A stretch of 60,000 nucleotides of DNA from the NCBI GenBank assembly GCA_950295325.1, contig OX485805.1, positions 7,814,501 to 7,874,500 on the forward strand. Reading direction: 5' to 3'. The stretch is from Polytrichum commune (Eukaryota > Streptophyta > Polytrichopsida > Polytrichales > Polytrichaceae). The notes under the pieces are model-generated. The model worked only from the letters and a program-made list of their open reading frames with translations. It made no database searches and was not told the DNA's origin. Position numbers and translations under genes: made by a program. Below are positions 1 to 12,628 of the stretch, piece after piece; within the stretch, counting starts at the first letter, position 1, and each line of letters opens with the position of its first letter.

Positions 1-27
1 TGGTCGGCAGTTGTCCAAGTGCTTTAC

Positions 28-3000
28 CTCGCTCTCAATCTCAGAGAGTTTGCGCATGTGTGCAGCCAAATCCACTTCAGCCTCCGCCAAAGCATGGAGG
101 CGCTTGAGGAGTTCACCACCACCCCTGCAGTTCGTATAAAAGCTCATGCTCCTTAGGAGATTCCAAATCAACTACCTCGCACTGAGATTGCATATAATTC
201 AAAAAGTCTCAAAGACTTCATTTGACAAACAAGAAAGTTGAATTAAGAACGCAGCGGTTAAAAGAGGCCTCACTTGCGTGAGCCTCCTGTGAGAAGTCCC
301 CTTGGCTCAAACACGTCTCCTTCAAGAGTAATGGACCTTGTCATGATATCTTTGTGAAATGCCACCTTCACAGCAGTACATAAGAAGTTAGCATAACAAT
401 ACAATTAAAGGTACAGAGCATGTACATAATAAATTTCAAATCAAAAGGACTGGTTCAGCTTAAAAATAAGGTTAAGAAGCACTTGAGAACTTAGTGGAAG
501 GGGACAACAAACTAAGTTAAAAAATCATAACCACAGAAAAGTGTCGATATGCAAGATATTGTCAGATCACCTGCTTAGCTGTGTTCATATCTGTGCACAC
601 AAGTGTGCCTCCAAAAACAAATGACATTGCAGCCTGTAAAAACACCCAAAGGCTCACAAGTGAGTATTAACCTCGCTTCATTAGTAATGCATCAAAGAGA
701 AGTTTATGTACGAAGATCTAACAGAGCCAACTTTCAGATTGAACGACATCTTGAGATGCAGATTTTGTACCTCTAGCTCCTCCTCATAGCCCACAAGAGA
801 AAGAGCAGTTCTTGCATTCTCTGCTCCCACCTGAAGACAGGAAAGGCATCAAGGCAAAGGACACTGAAGCTGTTAAATAAGTCACAAGATTTTAACGGAC
901 ATTAAAGGGAATAACTTAGCCAAGCCTTGCCACATCAATAATTTCAAATTCCACTAGAACTGTCATGAAGGGGTTTGGAAGTGGGTTTGAGAAACACTAT
1001 GAGGTTGCAGTAACACTCAGAATATCATGTCACTTTACTGGAATTTTGCCTATAAAAGCGTTAAAGATTTCTTGTTCTATTGTCTTGAGATCTTTATAAA
1101 TCCAAAATTCAACCCTCTCAGCTTTCTGCAGCAACTGACTATGTGATTTTGCAATTAGTGAACAGGCTTGTGGTTTGAAGGAGTCCAAACAAGACGTCAT
1201 AGTACACCAAGACATAAAGAAAGTTATCATTTGGAGCAAACTGAGCCCTGCAAATGGACAAGAATTTCAGATGGAGATAATCTACCAGCTTTGTAGCTGC
1301 AGCTTGAGCCCTTCCAGGCACTCCTGAAGCCTGGATCTTGTTAAGAGGAATGATCGTAATTCGTCGTTGGAGACCACCTTTTTCTAAAAGCAACTTGCCA
1401 GTTTGCTCACTGTCCACAACTACGTTAAACATCTTTCCACCTGCTGTAACCTATTTTCCAAAAACAAGAAGACTCGAGTTAAAGAACAAGAGACATGGTA
1501 AATGGCACACAACTTAGTTGATCACCTCCTAGAACTTCAACCTCTAGAAAACCAAATAGGTAGTCTGTTGCAAATTTTGTAAGAGTCTGAAGGGAGTTCA
1601 AGCAGTCAGAGATTGATCCCAGTCAGAAGGGAAGAAACACCTCAAGCGCTGTCATTGTAGTCCGATCTTTCACTTTGAAAAGGCGAGCTACAACTCCCTT
1701 TACTCGTGAGCGATCAAAATCCCTAGACGGATCTGTGTAGTTGAATTGTACACCATTCAGCTCCCCAGTTAGTGTACTCACGTTCATCTTCAATTTCTTA
1801 ACAGCTTCAGTCTCCTCAGTTCGACTCTGACACACGTTAACAGGAATAAGTCATTGGGATCCAGCTCCTCCAAAGTGTAAAGTCATGGCAGTTCAGCTAC
1901 ATCTCAGAAGGCAGAGTATGCAAGTGCACATGAAATTAGCAATCAACCAGGTGAAGAGAAAACGTGTGCTATTCCAGCTAGACAATTTTCCTTCTAGCCA
2001 TCTAGGCTTGCAAAAGGTGGACTTGCAGTGACAAACTGAGGCAACAGTATTACCCAAAATGAAGGACATGTATGTTTATTATCTGCAATGTAAGGGAATT
2101 TATAAATCTCAGCAGCAAGATATGGATAGACGTGCGAGGTTAGAAAGTAAAAATGTGAATGAACACACTAACTACAAAATCACCTTTTCAGTCCAGGTGG
2201 GAATTCTAGGTATGAATCATATGCACCTGGAACCAAAGGGACAAAGCTATAACCTAGTAGCTGCGCCCAACATCTACAGTCAAGGGCAAAGACAGAAGCC
2301 CACCTTATCAAGAAAGTCCATCCGGGCCTCGTCAAAGCCCAGATCAGTAAGTGCAGAAGTGATTTTCTCAACTTCAGCTGTCCGAACTTTGTATTCTTTC
2401 TCAGCAGCAGTGGCTTCCTTCTGCTTTGATGACAACTGAGACTTCTTCTCCTTCAGCTCTTTTTCAAGATGCTTGATCTTCATCCTACTCTGCTTCACTT
2501 CTGTAGCAACTTTCCCAACAGTTGCGTTTGCATCCACCAGTTGGTCAGCCAGGCTCTTCTGATCCCCACCACTGCTCTTCCCTGCTTGTACACCCTGATT
2601 GGTGAATTGATGTTAGCACGGAAGAAACCGTTCTGAATGCTCATCTGTGATCAAGAAGCTGCCAAAATGGCACTGAAAGCTACAGTGGCACGTCACTAGA
2701 ACAATCTTGATGTTTCTAAAATGAACATGTTTTAACACTATGACAGTCATCTTATGGCACTTAGTCCATCAAACCATGTGTATCTGGTCTTATATTAAGT
2801 TCCGCAGATATCAAATATTCAGAAGGCAAAATATATTGGTGTACACCTTGCCAAGATTAACTGTGTTCATCCCAAATAACCAAAGGGCATATTGGGGGTA
2901 ACCTACAAAGGACAACCTTGCATGACTCATGGGTATGTACCTGGTAATCAGCCTCTCTGCTCGCCAAAGTTTTCGTCAGGTTTTCAACTTTCTCTGTGAA

Positions 3001-5915
3001 AGCAGATGCCTCCTCTTTGAACTGGCGCACGGCCTCATCCTTTTCAGCAACACCTTTCTCCAGCTCACTCAATGCTTTCTGATACTGAAAGTCATGACCA
3101 AAGAAATTGAAACGTGGCTAAGTCCACGCTCATATTAAGCAAATACCACAAGTCTAAGTTAAGAATGATCGGTTCCAACCTCTATGTGACATTCTCCAGC
3201 ATAGCAAGCCAATTCATGTTAAATATTACCCTGTTTTTGGAAGAAAGAAGCAGTCAACGTTACATGCACAAACTGAGCTCATGCAATGTGTTCAGCATCA
3301 ATAACAGCATCACAATTACAAGACAAGAGACACAACAGGCCATTCATCAAGATGTGTCTCCTAGAAAGAAGTATGGTTTCAGACACATGAATCCTAAAGA
3401 CGTCTGGATGTTCACCCCATTAGGATATCAATACTAGTACCCTTATCTCACATGTCATATTAGTTAGAATCTCTTCGTGTGGGATATTTTACCTTGGTAA
3501 CAGCTGCTCTCTCAACTTCAACAGTGTCTTTTTGGTTGTTCGCAGCTGACCCAACTTTCACAAGCTCCTTCGACAGTTTATCCACGTTTTCAGACAAAAG
3601 CTTGAAGTCACTGTTCATCTGATCCTCCTTCTCTTGTGTAGCTGCATTAATCCTTGCATCTATTTCTGTGATGAAAGCCTCAACCTTGGCAGATTCTGCT
3701 TGTAGTTCCACGATCTTTGTCTTGCGGTCTGTGATTTCAGTCATTGCAGAGTTCTTGACCTGCTCAACCACCACAAGTAGTCTAATAGAAGAATAAGTGG
3801 TATACGTGCAATAGTGCACTAAATTATCAGCAAAGTACTAACCAAATGGTAGAGATAACCACACGTTTTATAATGAGGTCCTTAAACATGTTAAAGGTGT
3901 TTTGACCACATGGTTGGTCTTTAGATATTACTGCATAGCCTTGCCTACATATTGGGGGAAGAAAGTAGAAGAAAAGGGCTACTGAACAAGGAGGATTGAG
4001 AGTGAAGAACACACCTGCTCAGCGCCTGTGTACTGATATGCAATGCAGAACCGTTTCAGACGTTCAAGCTGCACGTTTCCTGAGGACCATTGCATATATT
4101 GGGCACGCTCTTTGCGGAGCTTGTCAAGGGCAGGTAGAATGTCCTGGTTCAGTACGTTATCAATTTCATCTACTTTCATTTGCTTCTTCTCCAAAGTCTT
4201 AAGGGCCGCCTCTTTCTTCATCTCATACATTCGAGTTCCTGCAGCTTCTTCCAGCATTGACAATGTCTCCTGAGGCTTCATGTTGAGCACTTTTGTGATG
4301 CGGCCTTGCATAATCAGAAAGTGTGGGTTGTTCACATTTAGCTGCACTGAGTGGAAGAGGTTCTGAACTTTGCTTGGCTGGGCAAGATGCCCATTGATGA
4401 GATATTTGTTTCGACCTCCAACCACAATCTACAAAAATGCCATGGAGCCTGATGGTTGTGAACGGATAGCTTGACCCCATGTCTTATACCCACAAACTGG
4501 AACTGACAGGGTAAGTGCACAAAGTCATCGCCAAACATTAAGCAATAGCAAAAGAGGATTTAGACCATCTTTAGGAAGCAAGTGTAACCAGCCCCCTCTC
4601 TCTCCCTTCTTGTCCAACTGCCAATTGACAATCTAGAGTTGAAAATTTGTTACTTGTTTCTACTTATATATTTGCTTAGTTGCAGCTAGATCCCCACGAG
4701 GACCCATACTGGTCCCATATTCACACTTCTAGACTACAAAAAGTTTCATGAGACAACTCTTGATTCCATGAGTGTGTGTTGTACATGGTGGTCTGTAAGG
4801 TAAGTGGACCTAATTCGGTCACTCATCATAAACAGGCACTTATATTTGACTGGAGTGTGGTCAGGTGTGGATCTAAGAACAGACACCACAACAACATGTG
4901 TTTAAAAGAGATTGGACTGCATGATCAAAATTTGTTAACCATTCAAGGCTTAGTAGTCAACATAATCAGGGAACTAGTATTCATATGATCTCCAATTATT
5001 ACAAGGAAAATGGCAATGGGCACAATTTGAATCTGCTAATCATCAAACTGGGCGCAATGTAAGTGCTTTTAAGAGACTTGGCCATGTCACATCCCATTTG
5101 TCTTGCAGCATTTCATACAACAGACAATAAATGTGGCCATTGCCATCTTATAAAGTTTATGTGCCCTATTCAGTATCTGATCTTATACAGACACCTATAT
5201 TTGATTGGTGTATGGTTGGGTGTGAATCTATAAATGGATATCAAAATGACAAGTGTTCAAAAGTTCAAAAAAAATGGATTACGTGCTAAAAATTCATTAA
5301 CCATTCTAAGTTCCATATTCTAGGTTCAATAGTCAGCATGATTGGGGACTAATAAGCATGAGAATCTCCACTTTGATAATGAATAATGTAATCATATGAG
5401 CTCCAAAAATTATGAGGCAAAATGGATTCAGGCACGATTTGTATTTGCTAATCATCTCGCAGTGAATTGAGTGTTTCGTATCCTCGGAGAAGTGGGTGCG
5501 GAGAGAAAAATGTCCATTTTAAGGCCCGCTTACATTAAATATGCCCATTGCCAACTTATACTCTGGACTGATGAGTGTGAGAGGGAGAGGAACAGACCTG
5601 GCGAGTGATGGTGATCTCGTCGTAATCCTCATAGCCGATAGGACTCCGGGACTTCTCAGCATTTGAGAAGACAATGGACACGGTGGCCTTGGTCACCCCA
5701 GCCTGTCCTTGCTTGTAAACGAGCTCCTGCAAATTGGCCACCCGCACCTGCTGGAGATTGGTGATTCCCATGACGAAGCAGATAGAGTCCAAAATATTCG
5801 ACTTCCCGGAGCCATTGTACCCCGTAATGGCGTTGAAAAGTGGATCGAAATTCGTGACCGTTGTCCGCGTCGCATAGGACTTGAACCCTTCCAAACATAT
5901 CTCCTTGATAAACAT
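28..5915 (-). CDS. SMC2: SMC2, condensin core ATPase subunit (5' eleven exons; gene continues left of window)
   Basis: SMC2 pairs with SMC4 to form the ATP-driven ring of condensin, which compacts chromosomes. Coding exons on the minus strand: 5598-5915 (ATG at 5915), 4015-4428, 3493-3759, 2941-3084, 2304-2594, 1641-1826, 1286-1450, 771-830, 571-633, 274-365 and 28-124. All join in frame through GT-AG sites and give about 699 residues of a family that is usually near 1,170. Seen: Walker A GYNGSGKS at residues 32-39, the Q-loop [12 protein letters not shown] from residue 147, a charged coiled coil (about 165-480), then the hinge (about 500-675) with [41 protein letters not shown] and [12 protein letters not shown]. 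Spacing across exon joins agrees with the remembered Arabidopsis protein, so no exon seems missing. The C-terminal coil, signature motif, Walker B and stop are outside the window. Intron 1 (1,169 bp) carries two copies of a dispersed repeat. Confidence 0.96.
4796..5540. repeat. Two diverged copies of a dispersed repeat inside SMC2 intron 1
   Basis: Copies at about 4796-5060 and 5168-5535 share the order of a TATTTGAYTGG-like start, a GTGTGGATCTAAGAACAGACACC-like stretch, AAAATTTGTTAACCATT, a region with TAGTCAACATAAT, and an end near GGCACAATTTG and TGCTAATCATC. A fuller relative lies at about 53585-53985, and fragments are near 11487-11600, 15690-15780 and 31450-31570. No terminal inverted repeat or coding sequence was recognised, so the element class is unknown. 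Confidence 0.6.
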
Positions 5916-6526
5916 CGCTCCTCTTCACACACCCGCTCTCCAACCTCAACTACCTTCCTGTACGTGCCCCTATTTCAAACTCCTCAGCAGAAAGAGCTTG
6001 TCCCCGCACAGCATTCATAGGCAACTGATAACATACTACAACCAAACGATGACTACAGGCAGGAAAATTTCAGACGTTTAATTTGTGCATTAAGAAAGAG
6101 AAGAGGAGACCAGGTGGAGAATTTTTGCGCAAAGAGAGCTCGAGTCCGTAAAGCATTCAACAGGCAATCGATTACACTCAACACTGAGCAGGAAATAGAG
6201 CAGAAAAACTGTAGAGGTTACGGCTGAGCGGTAAGGAAGAGGAGAGGAGCATGAAGTGGAGATTAGAGCAGAACTTGATCGAGAAATTGCAACCCTAGGG
6301 ATGTTTGAGAGCTCCAACGGGAGCTGCAAGACCAAGAGTGAAAACAGCACAAGAGATTTGAATTTTGGAGGGAAAGAGAGAGACGGTTGCCACGTCCTCA
6401 AATCACGCCACCTCAAAATGGAGTCCGCTTTCCCTGTCATGATATTATGGGACCTGGATTCTCTTTGAGATGTCAGATCCAGGTCCGTATAACTTCCAGG
6501 TCCGTATAACTTCTTTCGGGACCTTA
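5916..6526. other. SMC2 upstream region
   Basis: This 611 bp block lies between the SMC2 start codon and the first MITE and probably holds the SMC2 5' UTR and promoter. No convincing TATA box was identified. A 17 bp motif, AGGTCCGTATAACTTCC, is repeated directly at about 6480-6513, right next to the MITE end. Open frames here are not supported as genes. Confidence 0.4.
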
Positions 6527-7023
6527 GGGCCACTTCACACACGAGCCAAGAGCCGTGACCATGAAATTGTGAGCCCCCAAAAGAAAGTGTCCAAAGGCTG
6601 TCTCAAGACACCTCCAAAATCGTGTAGTGTGGTCACGTACCGTAAGTGTAGTGCAAAGTCATATGTGACGGGCCCTCAACCAAATGCTATTTAATAAATT
6701 TCTATTCATGTGGGTCCTCAGACATGATAACATACAATAAACCAACAGTTGTGAGCGTTCGGAGTGCCATGATCTCCCGGTTTTGTGTTAGGTCTACCTC
6801 CAAGAGGTGGTTTTTGAAAACAGTCCAAGCGATCATGAAACACGATCCATTCGATACCATGTAGGAATCCCTGTAGACTTTACATCCATCTTGCATTCAC
6901 ATACTCTGTTGGTCCCTCAAGCACGGTGTGAAGCGAACTTGGACCAGCTCCGCCTTTTTCCACTAATGAGAGTGCTTGAAATGCATTGGTCACATGCTCT
7001 CAGTCTCGTGTGTGAAGTGGCCC
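6527..7023. mobile_element. PIF/Harbinger-like MITE, family A, copy 1
   Basis: A 497 bp non-coding element with terminal inverted repeats: GGGCCACTTCACACACGAG on the left and its near-perfect complement CTCGTGTGTGAAGTGGCCC on the right. It is flanked by a 3 bp target duplication TTA (6524-6526 and 7024-7026). TWA target sites and GGG...CCC termini are characteristic of the PIF/Harbinger (Tourist) group. It carries no transposase. Related copies are at 29797-30298, 39175-39680 (inverted) and a truncated one ending at 38866. Confidence 0.85.
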
Positions 7024-7319
7024 TTAGGTGTCCCTCGATCCTTAAATGTCTTCGGGGTCATATATGAACTCGAATTGTGGGCAAACGTTTGTTTGGAAGG
7101 GTAACATTAATAAGATTGAGTTGAATTTTGGGCAAAAGTCGTGTGGAAATATGTGTTTCACTTCTTGCAAAAAAATTAAACACAATGAAATTGAATTTGA
7201 ATTTGTTGTCTAAGGAATTTTTTCTATGGTTATGGGGTTGGACTGTCCAAGTACATCATTGCCCTTCCCTTCTTGTCCAGCCTTGTAGCAACGATATTAG
7301 GGCAAACGATATTAGGGCA

Positions 7320-7747
7320 TAGTCATAAGTAGAAGAAGAAGAAGAACTCATGTCCCGCCTAGGGGGGCGGAGTGAATAAAGTGTAGATAGAAACTCCGGT
7401 CCCTTTTTAGCAAGGGGCTGGCATGAATAAAGTGTCCGTTCGTAATGCCAATGACCCGATGCCCACTGGACAAGGGGACACTGGGACAATACTACTCTCC
7501 CCTTTCGAGGATGGACACTATAGTGACACACTATACTAGTTCCTAGCTAGCCACTAGTGCCTTGAAGATACCGGACATGGTATCCCCCCAAAGGGCTTTG
7601 AGGTACCCAAACAACAAGGTCCAAGGACCCCCCACCATAGTTGGGTGGACTAAGGTGGTGAGCACCACGCCGGCATGGGGAATAGAACCCATAACCTCCT
7701 CATTGGGGGCCATGAGCCCTAACCACCAAGCCAAGGCCCGTGGTGCC
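7320..7747 (-). mobile_element. tRNA-derived SINE, minus strand
   Basis: Read on the minus strand from about 7747, the head contains a pol III box A-like TGGCTTGGTGG (7723-7733) and a box B-like GGTTCTATTCC (7679-7689), each one or two bases off consensus and about 44 bp apart. A long body follows, and the element ends in a short TTC repeat near 7330-7345. This head-body-simple-tail layout is that of a tRNA-related SINE. The open frame covering 7543-7791 on this strand is incidental. The 3' limit is approximate because no target duplication was confirmed. Confidence 0.6.
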
Positions 7748-7860
7748 TGAATAAAGTGTATGTTCATAGGACATCCGTGGCCATACCCCAAGGTAGTGGC
7801 GTTGGATGTAATACTACTTCACCCTTTGCAGGGAGTAGGCACTATGTTAGTAACTAGTGA
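7748..7860 (-). mobile_element. Partial second copy of the SINE body
   Basis: The stretch from CTGAATAAAGTGTATGTTCATAG to the ACTAGTGA near 7860 repeats, with divergence, the block at about 7425-7540 that begins with GAATAAAGTGTCCGTTCGTA and ends near ACTATACTAGTT. It lacks the tRNA-like head and abuts the intact head of the other copy, so the pair is either a dimeric element or a nested/tandem insertion. Confidence 0.5.
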
Positions 7861-7880
7861 TTTTACCGGTTAACCGGATA

Positions 7881-7892
7881 GGGGGGGGGGGG
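7881..7892 (+). repeat. Poly-G tract (12 G)
   Basis: An uninterrupted run of 12 G. Further runs of at least 10 G or C occur at 17912-17922, 28832-28841, 34273-34286, 37227-37242, 56059-56073 and 56358-56371. Confidence 0.9.
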
Positions 7893-8512
7893 AGTGTGTT
7901 GGGTTCATAGAGTTTTAATTATGATTTTGTAAGTTTGTGATGGGTTGTCTATTTTCTATCCGTCTTTTATGGATTAATATTGAGTGTGCGTATTGTATGG
8001 CGATTATATTGATTTGTTTGAATGTGCTCCTAATTTGTGATGTAGGGAGTTTAAGCTTTGTTTCGAGTTCATTCATCGAGGGGATGTGAGTTGTGGCTCT
8101 GGCCCCTGATGCTAATACTATAAGTGGGCTACGTTCCAACCTCTTGCTATAATATTATTGATGAGTGGTTGATATTTTGTATTTTTTCGTTCTCTTGTTT
8201 CAGCATAGAATCTGTCATTGCAGTATGTAAATTCAATGAATTGTATAGTAATTGTGGGTGTAGGTGCTTCTGGTGGTGGGGAGTCATATGGTGGCCTAAG
8301 ATGCATATTATGTTGGGTTTGAGCCTAGCGTTGCAGTGGCATCTTTGGGTGTCGCATGTGCATGGTAGTAACCATGTTGGTACTGTGTTTTCTTGGGGTA
8401 GTTCATTGTATGTGCCGGTAGGGCACAGTCACATAAAGCACTAAACCAATCAACTACTCACTCGATTGGGCAGATGTTATCCGATTGATCTAGGATTTTA
8501 TGTGGAGGTTTA

Positions 8513-8896
8513 GGGCCGGTTCACACTATGCCCAAGTCGAGAGGAGAAGCGTCACTATTCTGGACCAAACTATGTCGAGAGGAGAAACCTTTGGGCTGAA
8601 TTTTTTTATTAAAATAATCCACTATCAAATTTTGAATATTTTAATGGAAAAAAAGTTCAGCCTCTCGACGGAAGTTTGGGTCGAGCATTTTGCTCGACCC
8701 AAACTTTGCTTGAGAGGCCGAACTCTTGGCGCCATAACTTCCTAAAAGTGTTGCCACCTAGGCTCTTTTGGAGGCGACGTCCTTTGGACTTCGGCCTCTA
8801 GTGTGAAGACCGAGAGGACGGACTTTGGACATTTCTGCATTTTCATTGGTCCAAACGCTTCTCCTCTCGAAGTTTGGCCATAGTGTGAACCAACCC
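8513..8896. mobile_element. PIF/Harbinger-like MITE, family B
   Basis: A 384 bp element with inverted ends: GGGCCGGTTCACACTATGCCC on the left and GGCCATAGTGTGAACCAACCC on the right, flanked by TTA at 8510-8512 and 8897-8899. Internally it has a second foldback around 8670-8710 (AAGTTTGGGTCGAGC against GCTCGACCCAAACTT). It has no coding capacity. The terminal GGG and TWA target site tie it to the same superfamily as family A. Confidence 0.8.
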
Positions 8897-8899
8897 TTA

Positions 8900-10320
8900 G
8901 ACGTACGATTCATGAACATCCACTATTCGGATTTCAAAACTTCAAAGTTTTGATTGTCCATCCAATATCCAAAAGTTATTGGCTTATTTGAGGCACAATT
9001 AAGGAATAGGTCATTGCAAGCATTGGAAAAAAGAATGACATTTCAGTGAATATTTGCGAGATCTTTTGCATTGGATTGGTATCAAGAATGTGAAGAGATT
9101 GCCCCATAGATTCTTGGGAAACTCTAAATTTGATATGCAACTTGTCATATTTTCAACCTCCCAAAATAAATGTTGCCCACTTCACACCACCTACCACAAA
9201 TAGTGTACACAATCAACCAAATCATGACACATGAACAACCAAAAAAATTTGAGTTTTGTAGAGTTCAAATTGCAATCTTTTTTTCATACAATAAAATTCC
9301 CCTAATAGTGAACACATCTTTGGAAAATAATCTCATAGACTTTCAGCGCTAAAATCAGCCGTGTTCACCCCACAATTGCCAAAAGCATTTAGGGGTTAAA
9401 GGAGGCAAGTGCTTGTTGTAAAATACTACAGGAAATCAGGTTGCCTTTGCAAATAGGTTGCCTCTTTACGCATGTAGATTACCTTGGATCAAAACCCTTA
9501 ACCCTAAACCTATAATTTTTTTTTATTGGTCCATATAAAAACCCAATAGGAACATAAAAACTAAACGACGTTGATTAATAAACAATCGAGATAGTTGAAT
9601 ATATTAGCATGGGGCACCCTAATTGCATAAGTGAAAGTCAACAGGGAAAATGCCAATGATATTTGTTAGATTGTAATCAATGTGTCATATATATAGTTGA
9701 AGAGATGGCAATGATGGTAGGGTTGTCACCCCACCGTCCCCCATTGTTATTGTTTATAAAATAAATTTAAGGTTGCCAACCCATTTCCAACCTATTAAGC
9801 AATATAGCATAAATGTGGTTTAGGTATGATCACAAAAACAATTCTCTGTGCATGGAAATAGATATTAAAAAAATCGTTTTTTTTCAAATTATTTTTGTAA
9901 TAACCAAATTATTGTGAGTTTCTAAGTGGACATTCTCTTTGACTTGTACTTGTGATTTAGGCCACCCTATTTCCTATCACCGATTGAATACCAACTGAAA
10001 ACGATTGATTCCTATAGTTGATAATTGTGGCATCTAAATACATGTGCTTGCCATCTAAACCTAGATGTTAACTTAGCCACCAACATTTGGCTAAGTTGGA
10101 TTTTGACCATGACATGGCAACACTCATCAAAATTTTATTATTGTGTTGGGTGGAAATAGGTTGGTCTAAGCTATGAAATGGGCAACGGTCAAGAATGGGT
10201 CAACCACCGTATAATATACATTGGAAGGTTTGGTGGTTATGATGGTGATGGTGGCCATCACCTGCCATTTGTTGTTGTTATTGTCTAAAAAACAAAAAGT
10301 CTCCAAAGAAAAAGGGTCAT
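8900..10320. other. AT-rich intergenic sequence
   Basis: No supported gene, RNA or complete mobile element was found. The short open frames are not conserved-looking and the sequence is AT-rich with short A/T runs. A stretch near 9350-9480 mentions no recognisable protein motif on either strand. Confidence 0.4.
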
Positions 10321-10523
10321 TATGCAAGGGTGCAATGGGATGGGGATGGACATAAGATTGTTGATCATATATTGATTCATACAGATGGGTGCAATGAGAC
10401 GGGGTGGACATAGAGTTGTTGGAATATTGATTCATATGCAAGGTTGCAATGAGCCGGAACAGGCATAGGGTTGTTGGAATGTTGATTCATATGCACAAGT
10501 GCAATAGGCCTGGATGGCACATG
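10321..10523. repeat. Tandem repeat, 55-59 bp unit, about 3.6 copies
   Basis: Units begin at 10321, 10380, 10435 and 10490 (the last partial). Each has a TGCAATGnG core, a GGACATA or GGCATA step, GTTGTTG and the closing ATATTGATTCA or GTTGATTCA. The copies differ by scattered substitutions, so this is an ageing minisatellite. The 91-codon minus-strand open frame over it is probably incidental. Confidence 0.75.
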
Positions 10524-12628
10524 TCCAAGCTAATGTTTACAACATGACTATTACAATGGCATGTTACTTGGTCTTTAATGATGAAAACTATGAAAAGTAT
10601 ATTATCCCAAATTGTTCAATATTACCTGATATTTGTGTGTGGAGGTTGATAAAACATGCCCAAACAAAATTGGTTCCCAAATGCTCTAGATAGGGTTGGA
10701 ATTTATGAAGAACATATCCAATGGTAGCACAATATAATGGCAGTATGTAGTGAACCGTGAGATTTCCTGACAACTCTTTGTCACGTGTGTAGGTCCACTT
10801 TAGATATGTCCCATGACTAACTTAACCCCTAAATGGCCGGGCAACTACAAAGTGGTCAATTTTTGGTCAAAGGGCTAAAACATCATTTTCAAAACCTCTT
10901 GTTGGAGATGCTCCTTTCACAAGATGTTTAGGTTACAATACAATACATATTTTGGATGTTGGGATTGAGCAAAAGTCCTAATTTGTAGTGTCCACATTGT
11001 TGAGAGAATTGAAATTTAAGTGTCCAAATTATGAATTGAAATCTAGGGATGCTTCAATCATGTGCCTCTTGTAACTTTTCGTTTACAACTTCTTACTTAC
11101 TAATTATTACTATATTTAGCATAACCAAACATTTGGATGGGCTTTTATGCTTACAATATACTTATTTTCAAAGATACATATTTTTACAGGCAAAAAATCA
11201 CAACTATTCTAAATATGGACCAATCAAGTTGAAATTTTGGTTATAGCTTCAATATGCTTTTGTCTACTTATGTAGGGTTAAACTTTAAGAATTTGTGCTC
11301 CTTCAAGTAAACAAAAATCACTCTTATGCATGCTTTGACTTTATGAAAATAGGCCAGGCATTTAGGTGTTAAGGCTTTTGAAAAGCGCCGTGGATTTCTC
11401 TTGGTCAACCAAGAGCCATAACCTCAACAAAACCTATATCATTTTTCCTCACGGCCCTTGGTCACATGTGTTAATCAAACAGCCTTCAGTGGTGAGTTAT
11501 GGATCTAAAGAACCAACACCACAAGGACATTTGTGTTGAAAAATCAGAGTACATGCTCCAATGGTTTGTTGATAATATATATGGCTTTGTAGGCAACATC
11601 AGCTTTGAGAATTGTTGGGAATGAATATGCATGTGTTGGGAGAATCAGTTTGAGGGTTGCTGAAGAATCTCAGATTCATAATTAGACACCTGACGTTGTT
11701 GTACAATGCATATCATGTCATTATAGGTGTCATGTCATGTACCATGGCGTGATTGTTGACAAATTCTCACTACCTACTTATCCCATTCAACAGACAAGAT
11801 ATTCATAGAGATCCCGTTGTAAAACCCTTATCCACTTCCTCACTTCGGCACTCATCAGGCATCAGCAACAGTTAGCTTGCTGGTACTCCTAACAAATGTG
11901 CAAACGTGAGCAAGGGTCTGAAGTGAATTCCATTGGTGTCCTAACTTAAACAGTGAGCTTGCGAATGCAAACTCTTTTCAGAGAGGTGAGCCTGTGCACT
12001 GTAAAACCCATCATGCCAAATTCTCATGCAAGTATCCATATCCGAAGTTGCACAACTTAAACACCACGAGCAAAAATGAGCCGACAAGGCACACTTTGAA
12101 GAACATATCAAAGTGCAAAACTTTATTACAGGTGAATTCCACAAGTACGTGAGAATCATGCACACCAAGTTTTAGGCTCCTCAAAACTCTGAGCACATGC
12201 GGGAAATGCATACTAACCATAAACGTGCACGTGCAACAACAATTCTCAAGATTCTCAAATTTCTCTGTAATCTTTAATAGGTGGTTGAGCCACTCCCCAT
12301 ACTCAGACACACTGGCAAGCTGCAACTTTGCTTGCATACACATAATAAGCACACAAGAATGTGCAAGAGAAGTCCTTAACAGAAATCAGTATAATCTGAG
12401 TGATGAACTTTGCTCCAGCCGCAGAACGTCATGCGATTGTTCGCAGGTTCTCTGTATACGCTCAGTCGAAGGTAGACTGAACTACCAAGACAATCACTAT
12501 GATATGATTGTAAACCTTAAGCTGGACGACAACCAATTCCATGAAACCCAAGCTTCATCCTTACCTCATCCTCTCCAGCCTCAGACTCGTCTATCACTTT
12601 GGCATTCCATGGTCAATGACCCACAAAA
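10524..12628. other. Intergenic region and 3' flank of NMD3
   Basis: Mostly AT-rich with no supported gene. A fragment resembling the dispersed repeat of SMC2 intron 1 lies near 11487-11600. The last few hundred bases before 12629 probably include the NMD3 3' UTR. Plus-strand frames running into 12989 are antisense shadows of NMD3. Confidence 0.4.
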
